Shown: positions 33,116-45,330 of the stretch, one piece after another
Layout: the number at the start of each line of letters is the position of its first letter
Numbering within the stretch: position 1 is the stretch's first letter
Assembly: GCA_003508835.1 (NCBI GenBank)
Contig: PUFA01000007.1
Span: 18,003,001 to 18,067,000, forward strand
Source: Eonycteris spelaea
Taxonomy: Eukaryota > Chordata > Mammalia > Chiroptera > Pteropodidae
DNA: 64,000 nucleotides
Direction of reading: 5' to 3'
The notes under the pieces: model-generated
Told to the model about the DNA's origin: nothing
Database searches by the model: none
The model's input: only the letters and a program-made list of their open reading frames with translations
Translations under genes and position numbers: made by a program

Positions 33116-33706
33116 CGCAGAGGAAGGTATAAGGAAAGTGAGTTTTAAGGCAGCATCAAAACATATTATAGAAGTAGACTGGTGATAAGAATGACATAGT
33201 TTGCAAACAAAATTTCTCTCAAGTATTTCCAAAAGGAGGATGGTCTGCATTGACCTCCTGGCTATGCAACAGGCCCTGTGGATTTGGGGTGGGGGAAGTG
33301 CTGGTATGCAGAAGGAACTAACCAGTGTTTGAACAAGGTAGCTCAAAATAACTGGGGTGGGTGTTTGCTTTTCACATGGGTAAATTTAATTAGCTTTGTG
33401 GGTGGTTAAGAACTGATGCAGACCTCCTCTGGCTGCCGTACAAAATTATCCAGGGCTACATTTAGCATTTCTCAAAACACACTTCTAATCTCCATCAACC
33501 TTGCAGAGAAATAGAATCTCAGGTACCTCAGTCAGGAGAATTTGAATGAGTACAGAGAAATAAAATTAAATTTAATGTCAATTGAATAAAGTATTTCCTC
33601 AACTCTGTAAGGTGCACTCACGAAACTGTCTTAGCTTGGTATATAGGATTCCAGGGTGCTGGAACAGCCCTTACAAAACCACGTTAGCTGCTTTGGTTTA
33701 TTAATG

Positions 33707-33708
<2 letters not shown>
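33116..33708. other. Unique intergenic DNA
   Basis: No gene or repeat recognised. Confidence 0.4.

Positions 33709-33761
<53 letters not shown>
33709..33761. repeat. (AC)n microsatellite, about 26 units
   Basis: Perfect AC run. Probably highly polymorphic. Confidence 0.98.
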
Positions 33762-34124
33762 ATAGCACTTATGAAAAGAAAAGAGTTAAATGCTGAAACA
33801 ATGTTTTGAAGAATTAAAATGAAATTACTCTCTTGAGAAACTAGATGCTTTCCCCAGCCCCTATCTTTCAAGAAGATACACCTATTTCCAGTTTTCCTCC
33901 TCTCATCTTACCTGACTTTTGAACATTCCTGTCACATTTACTCAATCAGAAATGCTAATAATTTGCAGAGCATTTGTCCCTTAAATCATTATTTAAAATT
34001 CAGTAGCATGACTTATTCAAGTCCCAAGCATATTCATATTCAGCCGCATAAAGGAATTAAGGGTGCAACCTGGCCAGGCCAGCCCTAACTAAATCTGAGC
34101 CTGACTCTTGGTTAATGCACATAT
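33762..34124. other. Unique intergenic DNA
   Basis: Nothing recognised. Confidence 0.4.
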
Positions 34125-34660
34125 GCATATATTCAACAAGTATTTACTAAGACTTTTCTATGAACCAGTGACTGGTCAGACAATAGAAACAAAGTGCCTG
34201 CCCTCCTAGAGCTCATATTATAGTAAAGGAAACTGTAAATACACATATAAATAGGTAGAAAACACAAATCCAGGCAGTCAGTGCTATCAAATAAAAGGAA
34301 AGCGGTTGAGGAGCTGGAGCGTGATGGTAAGATGCCAACAGGCATTTGAGCAGAGATCTGGAAAAGTAAGAGAGCAAGGAAGGATGTGGGTAATTGGGGA
34401 AGGGAGTTAAAATTGGGAGCAGGAAATATAATTCCCTGACACATGGTAGCATGCTTAGCACGTCAGGGAACCTCAGGGAGGCTTGCGTAGCTGCAGAGGA
34501 ATGAGTGTCGGGAAGAAAGTAAGAAGAGGGACCAGAAATGTAGTCTGGTTTAGAAACTGTATCTCCTGAGTGAACAGAAAGAGGGCCTAGGATCTCACTC
34601 TGCCTTTGAAGGAAATTTAGTGATGTCTTTGAATAGTGGAATGACATGGCTTGGAAAGCA
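34125..34660 (-). repeat. L2 LINE, antisense, about 535 bp
   Basis: Reads as antisense L2: TATTCAACAAGTATTTACTAAG, GCCTGCCCTCCTAGAGCTCATATTATAG, GCATTTGAGCAGAGATCTGG and AATGACATGGCTTGG. The overlapping minus frames of 103 and 144 codons follow the L2 sense strand and are decayed LINE sequence. Confidence 0.8.
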
Positions 34661-35064
34661 TAGCTATGGCTTCTGTGTTAAAAATAAATGGAAAAGGGTC
34701 AAGAGCAAGAAAAAAATATACCCCACTGTTCTGTATATGAAAAGATAATAATCTTGGCAAAGAAGCAATCATTCACTGAATAGTCTTTGTTTTTTTGGTT
34801 TTTTTTTGCTTTTTGTTTTAATAGAGGGACAAATATCTCCATTTAGGTAAATGATACCGACTTTTGATTATTCAAACAAAAATTTGGAATTATCCTTTTT
34901 CCTCTCTCTTTTTATTCTCCATTGGCCCATTAGCAAACCCTCTCCAATCTGAGTGGGGTGTTTTTTTTCTTGCTTATTTTTTGTTTAAATTCATTACCCC
35001 ACTTTGCTCAGAATGATTTTAAGGCAGCTCTCTGGGAGTATAAAATTTGTCAAAATAGCATAAA
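34661..35064. other. AT-rich intergenic DNA
   Basis: T-rich runs near 34,790-34,812 and 34,960-34,985. No gene. Confidence 0.4.
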
Positions 35065-35510
35065 TTAGACGAAGAACAGAAATGTCCTTAGGCTGTACAG
35101 TTCCACTGCCAGGATTTATCCCAAGGGAAAACATAACATGTTGTGTAGAATAATACAAGGATGCACACTGCTATGGCGTTTGTCATAGAAAAGTATTGGG
35201 AATGACATAGTCAATATTAGTCACTGTACATTATTAGAATAACTACCATGAAATCAGAAATATTAATATTACATGAAATTGATACATGAAGATATCACTA
35301 TATACGTGAAGAGAAAAAATCAGGTCACCAAGGATCATTTAAAGCATCATGCTCTCTATACATATGTGCACAGGAAAAATATCTGTAAATCTACACAGCA
35401 AATCTTAAAGATGACTATTCTTGGCTGGAGAAATGATGAGTTAACTTTTATGAAAATTTATATATAAATTAATAAGAAAAAATATATTAGCCCCAGACAA
35501 AATGCTTTTT
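35065..35510 (+). repeat. L1M-type LINE 3' UTR
   Basis: CAGTTCCACTGCCAGGATTTATCCCAAGG, a GATGCACACTGCTATGGCG block and GTTTGTCATAGAAAAGTATTGGGAAT correspond to the old L1 tail reading CAATTCCACTTCTAGG...ATCCTA...AAGGATGTTCATCGCAGC...ATAATAGTG. Much decayed. Confidence 0.65.
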
Positions 35511-35819
35511 AAAGTGGGGAGGTGAAAGAATAAATTTTAAAAAGATAGTGTATATAATGGAAAACTGTGAGAAAACTTAAAAATACAACCAATCTAATAT
35601 TCTACCCACTGCTACAGGTGCTGCTCAAATTTAACTCTAAAAAGATAGAAGTGTTAGCCTGGAGACATCTTTCATATCAATACTATTAATTTTTATTTCT
35701 GGACATGGTAAATTTTGTAATTCAGAAGACCCATCTCTTAGTCTCAGCTACTCAGGGTTTTAACCCACTAAGGCTACAGTAGTCTGTTACAGCAGAAAAC
35801 TAACACGGATGATGAGCAG
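35511..35819. other. AT-rich intergenic DNA
   Basis: The end (35,740-35,810) has an LTR-like feel (CTACAGTAGTCTGTTACAGCAG...AACTAACACGG) but is too short to call. Confidence 0.3.
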
Positions 35820-35945
35820 CTTGAAAGCATCGATCTTATCCATTTCATTCAATACTGTATTGACAGTATCTAACAAGGAGCTTTGCACATAGTAGGCAGT
35901 TTACAAATATTCACTGAATGAAGGTTTGAATGAATTAAGCAATAT
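35820..35945 (+). repeat. L2 LINE, extreme 3' end
   Basis: GTATCTAACAAGGAGCTTTGCACATAGTAGGCAGTTTACAAATATTCACTGAATGAA is the L2 terminus. Confidence 0.8.
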
Positions 35946-36609
35946 TTACTCTCAAAACAATTTACCCAATTAAAAAAGACACGAGGTAAGTACTAAAGTA
36001 CTAAATGATAGAACATTTAAAAAGCATGATCCTCCACAGTTCTTAAATCACTTATATAAATTATCCATATATTACTGATCTTATATAAATTGAATATCAC
36101 CTGCAGTTACACTCAATTTTTAAAAGCACCCCTAAATTCACACACAACTTTAAGAACAAATATCTGGTATTTCTTTTTAAAGATCTAAAACTTCTGGGAA
36201 GAATACAATGTTCAAAAATATATTTCTATACTGTCAAAAATAAAGACATGAGATTAATCATTCCCCATTTTGCCATTTTCATCCTGCACCAGTAATCTTC
36301 CTTATTGTTTTGACCTACTTACCAGGTCACAGTTCTCCAACAACACAGTGGTAAAGTGAAGCCTAAGGTGCGAGCCCAGATGCTGAAGGTGGAGTTAGGC
36401 TTCAAAGCAAAATTAAATATCAATAAACTAAGCAAGCGACAATCCAGTATCTGCAAATCCATTCGTGATATTTAAGATGCTGCCTGCAACTATAGGAATC
36501 TTTCTTAGAAAACTAGAATTTGGCTACTACCACCTCCCTTTGTTAATTTTGTTCGGGCTTAATGAGGAGCTTAAACTTTCTACCAGCTCTTTAAAAGCTT
36601 CCCGCAGGA
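35946..36609. other. Unique AT-rich DNA
   Basis: Nothing recognised. Confidence 0.4.
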
Positions 36610-36790
36610 GAGCACTTCTCAAATTTGAGCATATACTGGAATCACGCTAAAGGCTTGTTAGATCAGAAAGTGGGTCCCACCCCAAGATTCCTATTCAGCA
36701 GTTTGCAGGTGGGATCTGGGAATTTGCATTTCTCTCTGGGCCCCAGGTTCTGCTGCTACTGGTCCAGGGAAATCACTGCAGAAGTAGAGG
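36610..36790 (+). repeat. MER5A-type hAT element
   Basis: CTTCTCAAATTTGAGCATATACTGGAATCACG, AGGCTTGTTAGATCAGA, GGGTCCCACCCCAAGATTCC, TTCAGCAGTTTGCAGGTGGG and GGGAATTTGCATTTCTC are MER5A landmarks in order. Near full-length non-autonomous DNA transposon fossil. Confidence 0.9.
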
Positions 36791-37329
36791 CTGGCAGTGT
36801 CCCACCTAGATAGGCTTTACTAACTGTTGTGAGTGGTAACTGACAGCCATTCATTGCAACTCTCTTTTCTGTTTGTTTTTCTAAAATAATTCCCTGGCCA
36901 AGGACTATAAGAATATCACCTACCTCCATGGTAATGACTACTTGAGATAGGTACAAGAGGGCAGCTTCTTTGCCTTTTTTTTTTTTTCCTGGTGCAATTT
37001 AATCTCCACGGCTTCCCATGGCGAGTCTAATACCAGTTTCATTCCCTTTTTCTGCCTTCACTCCCTCTACTCTGAAAGGATAGCCTCAATAAGTTACTTG
37101 AACAAGAATTCTCATCTTGGCTTCTGCTTCTGGGGAACCAGACTTTTGTCATTTCCCTCTTGGTCATATGGCTGCTTGGCGCAATATGCCCAAGACCAGC
37201 TGGCTCCTTGGACACCAGAATTAGAATAACATGAAATGAGTACAATGTCTCTGGTAGGACACAGGGGTCATGATTTCTCAACCCCCTGTCCACTCTGACA
37301 AAAAAAAAAATGGTTAATAGAGTCCTTCA
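36791..37329. other. Unique DNA with a CTCF-like core
   Basis: No gene. A GTACAAGAGGGCAGC sequence at 36,951-36,965 keeps the AGAGGGCAG core of the CTCF motif but only part of its left side. T-rich run at 36,976-36,988. Confidence 0.35.
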
Positions 37330-37610
37330 AATCTGAACGCAAACATTATTTCCTCAGAGATGACACATGTTGTTGTCTGACCCTCGGTTTAAAGCTGATT
37401 TCTCTGTTTAAGGTCGTCATAATTCTCTATACCTTAATAACATAGCACTTTCATGGTGTTTAGTAAATATTTAATAATAGGTAATTTAAATTTAATAATC
37501 TGCCTCCCTGCCAGACTGTGAGTTTCAGAAAAATAAGAATTTCAATATCTGTATATAGTGTTTGATGTAAAGTATGGACATAACACTAATTTGTTGAATA
37601 AATACATGCC
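37330..37610 (+). repeat. L2 LINE, 3' end
   Basis: ATTATTTCCTCAGAGATGAC, TGTCTGACCCTCGG, CCAGACTGTGAGTTTCAGAAAAATAAG and ACACTAATTTGTTGAATAAATA give the order of the L2 3' region. Confidence 0.75.
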
Positions 37611-38460
37611 TTATAAAATGGCTATTTTTGAAAGAGTGAAAGACTTCCAAGTTCTCACCATGAAAATCAGACAACATCATGTAGTGCGTGTGGCAAAAAT
37701 GTACATGAACGAATGTGAATAGGTGTCCTCTCAGCCCTTGGACTACATAGAAGAATGCACTAATATCAAGTAGTGTAAGACAAGGGGAGAAATAGGAAAT
37801 TTTAGAATTAAGTATCTATTTACCCAGAAGAGTAATTTGGAACTTTGTGTTCATGAATCATATTTATGTTTCTAAGTAAAGGTCCAAACTTAATAACATC
37901 AAACTGTGACTTTATACCATGGGCCATCCTCAACCCACTTTGTGCCTTGTGCCTGATGAAATTACATTGTATTCGCCATTGTGTTTGCGATATAGGCTTG
38001 TGGATACATTATGGAAAATTTTCTTTATTTTATATTATAATGTGCAGTTTTTAAATATCTCCACATTTGCCAGATAATCAAAGACTAAGATGAAAGGATG
38101 AATATTATTGTTCTCTCTGTGCACTTCTAGTACCGAAATGTCAAATTGTAACATTACCACAATAAATCTTGACACTTGTCTCCTATAAAATCTATTTTGA
38201 ACTTGAGCATGAGAAAGGCACAGAAATCTAATGAATAATTGTTGGAAAGCTAACTAAGTGAAGAAAATGCAAACCAAAGACATTAAAAATCAATTTAGAA
38301 ACAAATAGCATTTTGTCAGACTTGAGATTTATTCATTAGGGGTTAAAGGTATATCGTCCTCATCAAAACAGCATAGAAAATGAAGCTTAATAAAAATAAT
38401 TAACACTTAGCCTAGTGATTTCCTTTTTTTCTACTGTATTTTAAAATAATCTAACTTAAA
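37611..38460. other. AT-rich intergenic DNA
   Basis: No gene or assignable repeat. Confidence 0.4.
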
Positions 38461-38489
38461 TACATACACACACATGTGCATGTGCACAT

Positions 38490-38534
<45 letters not shown>
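38461..38534. repeat. (CA)n microsatellite with ATGTGCAC units
   Basis: Alternating purine-pyrimidine sequence throughout, with CATGTGCATGTGCACATG at its left. Such sequence can adopt Z-DNA under supercoiling. Confidence 0.95.
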
Positions 38535-38537
<3 letters not shown>

Positions 38538-38984
38538 GCACATTCTTCCTGGGAAGAAATCAATTCACCCCCAGTAGTGCTAAAATCCAAAGTGCCACGC
38601 TGGAGAGCATTAAAGAATTTACTGAAATGGATGCGGACTGCCTCCTTCTCTGATCATCAGGATTTAAATAGAAATGAGATAGTAAATTTCTGCCCAAATC
38701 ACACTGTGTGTCTTCTCTGATTCACTACTCCCATTCATCTTGCTACTCTATCATTTATAAAGATGCAGGCAATGTATAAATATTCATGGCGGCTCTGGAA
38801 ATAGGCTGCATGGCACTCAGTCTTCCGTTAGAAATGGGCAGAACGTCAAATAGGGCTGGAGAGAAGTCTCAAACATGATACACTTGGCTTGTCACTGGAT
38901 GAGAAAAAGGATAGTATAATTATGTCAGAGAAGAAGTTCACAGCTGGGTCTGTGAACTGACCTCCTGATTTCGGCTTAGGCTAT
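38535..38984. other. Unique intergenic DNA
   Basis: No repeat landmark. Balanced composition; possible but unproven non-coding element. Confidence 0.3.
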
Positions 38985-39165
38985 TAGTTTTCAAACTTGC
39001 TACATATCAGAATCACCTGGGGAAGTTTTTTAAACTACTAATGCTTAAGTCTATGCTCAAAGATTCTGATTTAATCCATCTTGAATAAAACCTGTGCATC
39101 TGTACTTTAAAATTTTGAAGTACATTCAACCTGGGTCAAGAGCCACTGGCTGAGTCAATGGCAAG
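38985..39165 (+). repeat. MER5A-type hAT element
   Basis: GTTTTCAAACTTGCTACATATCAGAATCACCTGGGGAAG, a TTAAACTACTAATGC block, GATTCTGATTTAATCCATCTTG, CTGTGCATCTGTACTTT and AAGAGCCACTGG are MER5A landmarks end to end. Confidence 0.9.
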
Positions 39166-39228
39166 ACACACTAAGCCACTCTAACAAACTTTAGTTTCAC
39201 TCTTGGGCATCATGCTTGAGCTGAAAAT

Positions 39229-39274
39229 ACAAAAACAAAAACAAAAAACAAAAAACAAAGGAAAAGAAAAAAAC
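39229..39274. repeat. (CAAAAA)n simple repeat
   Basis: CAAAAA/CAAAAAA units passing into an A/G-rich end. Confidence 0.85.
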
Positions 39275-40939
39275 CTGCAATGAACATAGTACAAATATTG
39301 CAATAGATTTTTTTTCCCCAAGGTATAGTGGAACACAAAAAGGGGAAGGAAGGACTCGATTATTCTATTTTATAAAGACATCTCAGAGGCATTGATGGGT
39401 GTTTGTTTAACAGGTGGATGGAGAGGAGGTACAGTGGTCAGGCAAAAGGAAATTTCTGCCCAAGGGTACCTCATGTTCAAAAATGTGTGTGGACCTGAAA
39501 AAGATAGGAACATTCGTGAAATGTTAAGTGGATTGACATGACTGGAGCACAAGGAACTGCCCCTCTCCTTCCCTTGGCAGTTTTGTAAAATGTACAGTCT
39601 GCTCTGAGATTTTAAGTGTGCTAAGGAAAAGTAGAAAATCGGAGTTATTTTGAGGTGCAAGAGAGATTAATTTTTCATTTGGAATCATATGGTTATAAAG
39701 GGTGAAGGCAGTCAGTTCAAAGGATGTCAACTTATTAAATTCACCACTGAGGTATCAGAGTTGGTAGAAGGAAATCCCTGTTGAGCTTAAAATACCCCTA
39801 CAAATATTAGAAGTGCACTTATGAATTAAAGTCTCTCGTAACTTCATTATGGTGTCTGCGCACATTAATTCAAATGGGTGAAGAACCAATTCCTGGAACC
39901 CTAGCAACTAACACATACCCATTACCTCAAAAATCTGAATCTTTTTGTGAAGACAATACTCCTAAAAGGTGTATGGACCTCTGGGATATTTGACCAGTGA
40001 TGTGGGCCAGTTTGCCAATGTTTTCCATACTTGGTTCCTAACTTTCTTTATATTTAACAATAGTGACCAGAGGACTAAAGGAACCCACTTAGGGCATGAA
40101 ACTAAGCAAATACATGTTGCCTGTAAGAGGTCAGGGACCTGAAACGCTAAATTTTAAGCCTCCACAGCAACCAAACAAGTATAGTTCTGCCACTTCAAAC
40201 AGTGACAACCCCTGTCCGGTTTGGCAGCACCCCCTTTTTCCCATTTTCACTAGGTTTAAAAAGTAATACTAGCTAATATAATGTTATATGTCAATTATAT
40301 CTCATTGAAAGGGGTGGGGGTGCCAAAATGACTGCTAGCCATATTGCCATCTCTTGGCACACACCTCAACTGCTACCTGGAAAACCACTCCACTTTCCAG
40401 GACTTTAAGGAGTTTTTACCCTCTGACTTCAAGCCTATCCTATTATAATGAAAGCAATAAAATACCACTTATATCATGTTTTTTTTTAATGCAATATTCA
40501 AGAAAACTAACATCTTTCCATCAACCTATTTTTAAGAAATGTCAAACCAAAACTAATAGTGAGGGTGAGGTTGGAGATTTGATATGGATAAAATTAAAGA
40601 ACACGCTATCAAATTTACTGTTTTTTTTTTTTTTAATTTCTCCAAACTCCAATGGCTTATTATCTCCACATGCAATCTTGATATGGCACTCCGAGATGAC
40701 AGACACATTTTCATAATTTTCTCAAATATTTTAAGGAAAACACTAAACTGCCTTAACTCATCTTTAAATGTGGTTATTGATATTTTGTTTCCCATGATTT
40801 CAAAAGCATTAGTTCATTATCTGCTCAGCAACAGCATCAATGAAATATGTTGTATGTTTAGAATTGTGGTATAAGTATATGTTGATACATCCCTGATATC
40901 TAGCTGTTTTGCAATACATTTCAAGAGTAATAGAGTCAT
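39275..40939. other. AT-rich intergenic DNA, no gene
   Basis: Several overlapping frames on both strands up to 120 codons, none with a domain. At 40,268-40,310 a short stretch resembles an L1 terminus (AATATAATGTTATATGTCAATTATATCTC). T14 at 40,620-40,634. Confidence 0.4.
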
Positions 40940-41150
40940 TCATGTTCTTTGGGCAGATTAAGTCTGAGAATATGCCCTAAGAAAATACTATAAAAATATT
41001 AAAACTTTTATGTACCAAGATATCCATTATAGCATCATTGATCTTAGTCAATTTTTGTTTGAAACCAACATTTTTTATTCGAAACAACCTAAGTATCCAA
41101 GCACTGGGGATGCTACGAGGTGGTGAATAATGCAACAATTAAGAAAATGA
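40940..41150 (+). repeat. L1M-type LINE 3' UTR, left part
   Basis: TATGCCCTAAGAAAATA, TTATGTACCAAGATATCCATTATAGCATCATTGAT, GAAACAACCTAAGTATCCAAGCACTGGGGATG match the old L1 tail. Its continuation appears at 41,745-41,965, so the two may be halves of one copy. Confidence 0.75.
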
Positions 41151-41229
41151 AAGTATCCGAAAACTACTGCCTTTAGCTTATTTTTGTTTGGCCTTCAAGT
41201 TAAGAATAGTTATTACATTTTTAAATGGC

Positions 41230-41455
41230 TGAACAAACAGATTAAAAGAATAATATGTTCTGACCCATGAAAATTAATGCAAATTCAATTTTAGTGTCCA
41301 TAAAGTTTTACTGGAACGCAAGAAATGCTCACTCATATGCCTATCATATATTCATTTGCATCTTATCTATTGTCATCTTATTACAATGGCATAGTGATGT
41401 AGTTGAAACAGAGACTCTATGATACACAAGCATCAAATATTTACTGAAAAAGTCT
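41230..41455 (+). repeat. Non-autonomous hAT (Charlie-type) relic
   Basis: CCATAAAGTTTTACTGGAACGCAAG, TGTCATCTTATTACAATGGCATAGTGATGTAGTTGAAACAGAG and TCAAATATTTACTGAAAAAG follow the same family as 25,885-26,140, truncated at its left and more decayed. Confidence 0.7.
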
Positions 41456-41464
41456 GCTCACTAC

Positions 41465-41725
41465 TGGTCTCATGTCAAGGGAAGAGAGTACAGATTCTGG
41501 AATTAAGCTGCTTGGTTTTGAGTGTCGAGTGTGGCATTTATTACTCATGAAACACTAGGAAAGATACTTATCTTCTCTGTGCCTCAATTTCCTTACTTGT
41601 AAATGAAGGTGATAATAGCACCTGCTTCTTTGGATCATTGTAATAATTTCATCATAATACATAAAGTGCTTACAGCTGTGTTCCATAACAAGTAAGCACC
41701 GATTAAGTGAAAAATAGCTAGTTAC
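41465..41725 (+). repeat. MIR SINE, near full length
   Basis: AGTACAGATTCTGGAATTAAGCTGCTTGG, TACTTATCTTCTCTGTGCCTCAATTTCCTTACTTGTAAATGAAGG, TAATAGCACCTGC and CATAAAGTGCTTACAG are in MIR order. Among the better kept copies here. Confidence 0.9.
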
Positions 41726-41744
41726 TACATGTCTACTAACATAA

Positions 41745-41965
41745 AAACTGCACAAATGTTATATGGAAAATCAGATAAAATTGTACATACAGTGTGATTA
41801 TAACTGTTAATAATAAAACCTTCACATAAAAATTGGTAGAAAATATACCAAAATATTAACAATGATTATCTTTAACTATAGGGATTTTTCTTCTCTGTTT
41901 TCCCAAGTTTATTATATGTACTCAGTTATATAACAGTAAAAGAATAATAAACATAAAAAAGGTGA
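41745..41965 (+). repeat. L1M-type LINE 3' UTR, right part
   Basis: ACAGTGTGATTATAAC, GAAAATATACCAAAATATTAACAATGATTATCTTTAACTATAGGG and TTTATTATATGTACTCAG are the later blocks of the tail seen at 40,940-41,150. Confidence 0.75.
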
Positions 41966-42794
41966 AGATTTTTATAACTATAGAAATAGTTCTGTGAAAC
42001 TGCATTTTACATAGGGAATGAATACACAAATGGCATGATAAATATTCTGTGACCCAAAGATTCTTCTGCTCCTTCACACATTGTCACCAAATCTTTCACA
42101 ATAATATTTTTCCTGCCAGAAGATAACAGTGACACTTATATGTTTCATCTTTACCTGTGCTGCCGGTCACTTTGAAGTGTGAGACGACAAGTTTACCCAA
42201 GCTCATCCCATTATACACATTGCTAATTCCCACTGACTTCTGCTGACAACACACTTCATTAACCACATTGAAAATTTCATTCCCAGGCTCTCTGCTCTAG
42301 GCACTTGTCTCCAGTAGCCCTCCCCATAGACAGCTGCATTTATATTCTGTATTAAATTCTCCTCATTCTTACAATCTATCTGTCAATAAAGAAAGAAAAA
42401 TGGAACTTTCAGGTCAGCTCAGGGTATGTGACTGGATTCCTAGGGAAAGGAGTTTGGAGATGTGTAAGTTGAACACCAATCCTTAGTTACAACTTATTAA
42501 AACCATTGATTAGCCCCCAACATTATATCTGAAACATCAATTACATTTTCATCCTTTATTTTCTACTATGCCTGAAAATAACACTAAGACACAAAGCTGT
42601 GAATGTCTGTCCCAGTAAATTCTGCTAGTGTGAGTTCATAGCTAAGACAGGGGATTTGGGCTCTAATAAACATTTATTTCCACATAACTGAGAGGGTATT
42701 ATTTCCCAAATGGCAGCTTATACCTTACCTCAGAACATACTGATAAATGCAAGAGGCCTCAGGAAAAATAATGAGGTTGTTTGGTATAACTCAA
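41966..42794. other. Unique intergenic DNA
   Basis: Nothing recognised. Confidence 0.4.
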
Positions 42795-42900
42795 ATACCT
42801 AGAACAATGTCTGGCATGTAGACATCACACAATGAGCCCCATCATGATTCAATCTATCTTGTTATCCATTCATTTATCCATGCATCTATCCATCTACCCA
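42795..42900 (+). repeat. L2-like end followed by (CATC/CATT)n
   Basis: ATACCTAGAACAATGTCTGGCATGTAGAC resembles the CCTAGAACAGTGCCTGGCACATAG landmark of L2. An imperfect CATY tetranucleotide stretch covers 42,865-42,900. Confidence 0.5.
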
Positions 42901-42990
42901 TTCATTGATCTTCATGTACAAAACTGGGTAAAATGAAAACTTAAATTCACAGCCTATAGGAAATAGATCAGTAGTGTCATCTTTCAACAA

Positions 42991-43037
42991 ACACAACACA
43001 CACACACACATACATACACATACATACACACACATAT
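42991..43037. repeat. (CA)n/(CATA)n microsatellite
   Basis: CA units alternating with TACA units; simple repeat. Confidence 0.9.
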
Positions 43038-43089
43038 AAACAGTATGTATGTGCACTGTTGAGGTTGCTTCTAAGTAAGACAAATTAAT

Positions 43090-43260
43090 AAGATTATTTT
43101 AGCCTTCAATGAGCAACAGTCCAGTAGGGTACACAGACAGGGAGACACATACATTAAACACAATGTGATAAGTGTGACAATAACAGTATGCCCAAGATCC
43201 AAAAAATGAAGTGATATATTCTGTGAGAAGGTTAGAGAGAGATGTCCTACATGATAGCCA
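43090..43260 (-). repeat. L2 LINE fragment, antisense, weak
   Basis: CAACAGTCCAGTAGGGTACACAGACAGGGAGACA and GTGATAAGTGTGACAATAACAGTATG resemble the antisense L2 stretch after TTACAGTCTAGTGGGGGAGACAGAC. Confidence 0.5.
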
Positions 43261-44493
43261 TGGTACTCAAGTGGGACATGTTGAGTCTCCTGCAGATTTT
43301 TCTGTTATTAATCCCTGATATTACTATTCAAATTTCATGCATATTTAGTTTATCTGTTATCACAGAGGGAGTACATCATGCAATTGATCCTATGTATCAT
43401 CACATGGTTGATCTCTTTTGAAGACCGAGAATCACAGGTACAAGAGAAAAGTGGATTCCCACTCAATATGAACCAGATTCATGCTTTTCTTCACTCTATC
43501 ATTCCCCATTCTTTCTTTCTCTTTTTTTCTTAAGGAGATTTCTAAAAATATATATAGTCATTAAACACAGAATTAAAAAGTGTTCTTTAACATTACTTGG
43601 TTTAGCTTTGATTCAACTGCTAAATTTGAAATTGAGTCAAATCACCAGGAGATAGATAACAAAGAATAATTTTTAATGGACGTAGAAATATATTTCTTTG
43701 TATATGTGAAGATAAGACAATTGAGCACTAGAAATTGATCCAGCACAGAGATCCAAGTGGATGGAATCAACAGGTTTATAAGGATGAAACTTCTCAGGAA
43801 ATCCCTGGGTTATATTTTTTATCTTCAAGCAAAATCTTTAACAGAATTGGTGCAAATAAAGGTTGGACTATTACGAATTTAAGGCAAAATGGCTGACATC
43901 TTAAACCTACGAGTTTATCCTGCCTTGCTTTTGGAATTGTCATTTGGTCTTCTCCACTATTAACAAGTTAATAGTTATAATAATTGTTTTTTGTTTTGTT
44001 TTGTTTTTTAGAGACCCGGTGTAAAGTATTACAGCTCTAGAAATTAGGAAAAGGTTTTGCTTTTAACAAAGAAAAGAGCGGAGATGGCCACATCAGTAGG
44101 GAGCTCCATACCAAACCTCAGTGGTAAAAGGAATTACACAAGGTAAGATGAATCATAAGCATTGATCAACTAGATACCAAGAACTTTACCAGTAGCCTGG
44201 AAATATTGTTAATTTATATTTTGATAGATTTTCCTTGTCCTACTCACAACAGTAACAATGAAATGAGAATTGATTACAGAATAAAACCTAACAATTTTAT
44301 TAATAGAAGACATTATCAGTTATGATAAGTGTAATACAAGTCTATGGATCTCATTAAATATCATTTTAAAAGTTGGTCATAGTCTAGTTATTACATAGAA
44401 CACAAGAAAAATCAAATCAATACTTAGTGTGTCATTTCGTGTTGTCGGAAAGGATAAAATCCTCAAATCAGACCAAAACACAAGACAGTGGAG
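43261..44493. other. AT-rich intergenic DNA
   Basis: No gene. (TTTTG)n run near 43,986-44,010. Confidence 0.4.
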
Positions 44494-44531
44494 GGTGTGT
44501 GCATGCGTGTGTGTGTGTGTGTGTGTGTGTT
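44494..44531. repeat. (GT)n microsatellite
   Basis: GT run with GCATGC interruption at its left. Confidence 0.95.
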
Positions 44532-45114
44532 GGGAGGGAAGTGTGTTACTGAAAAGGTAAAAACCAATGGTCCATAAATCGAGTCAAGTACAAAAACTAT
44601 AGGAATCTTTGGGCTCTTTCTTTTGCAGTACAATATTATCTAGCTTCATGAATATATGACTAGATTTTTAGGTTTCTATAACTTCCTAGGAACTATTTTC
44701 AACAATAACTATTAGAAAACAGGTGTAAATACAGAAACTGATGAAATACTTTTACTCACTGTAAACCATTTGTGAGTAAACTGAAAATTATGTCTTCTAT
44801 TTTAGATGTTTATTTCCTCCTAAACCTTGGCCTGATATTCTAAGAGTCTGTTTTTTTTACTTCCCTTACTTCATGAATCTTTCCCTGATTTCTTCAGCCC
44901 ACATGAGTAAATCCTTTCCCTGACTCATTAGTACTCATTCTCTAAAACGATGTATCATTTGTTTAATGATTCTTATTAATGACTTCTCATTCACATTAAC
45001 TAACTTTAAACACCTTAAGCCTCAGGCTATGATTTGTACTTTTTCAGTAACCTTTTGCTTGCATGGAAGAGGAATGTAACATAGGAGGGAGGTCCAGGAT
45101 GCACCCCAGGCATA
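44532..45114. other. Unique AT-rich DNA
   Basis: Nothing recognised. Confidence 0.4.
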
Positions 45115-45330
45115 TTAAATGCTGAGTTATTTATTCAAGAAATACTTAATGAGCTACTTTGTGTCAGGTTCTAGTTACTGGTGGAAAAGACAGACACATT
45201 CCTTGTCCTTGTGGACATTATAACTATGACAAGGCACGGCCAATTAGTCATCAAATAAATGACTACAACTTGTCATAGTTTTCTAAAAGAAATATGCTGG
45301 ATTCAAGGATGGAGAATAATGACCCAGGCT
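45115..45330 (-). repeat. L2 LINE, antisense 3' end
   Basis: TTATTCAAGAAATACTTAATGAGCTACTTTGTGTCAGGTTCTAGTTACTGG and CCTTGTCCTTGTGGACATTATAAC match the antisense L2 terminus. Confidence 0.75.

Noticed and set aside
34133..34647. Overlapping minus-strand frames of 103 and 144 codons
   Set aside because: They lie within an antisense L2 relic and follow its sense strand.
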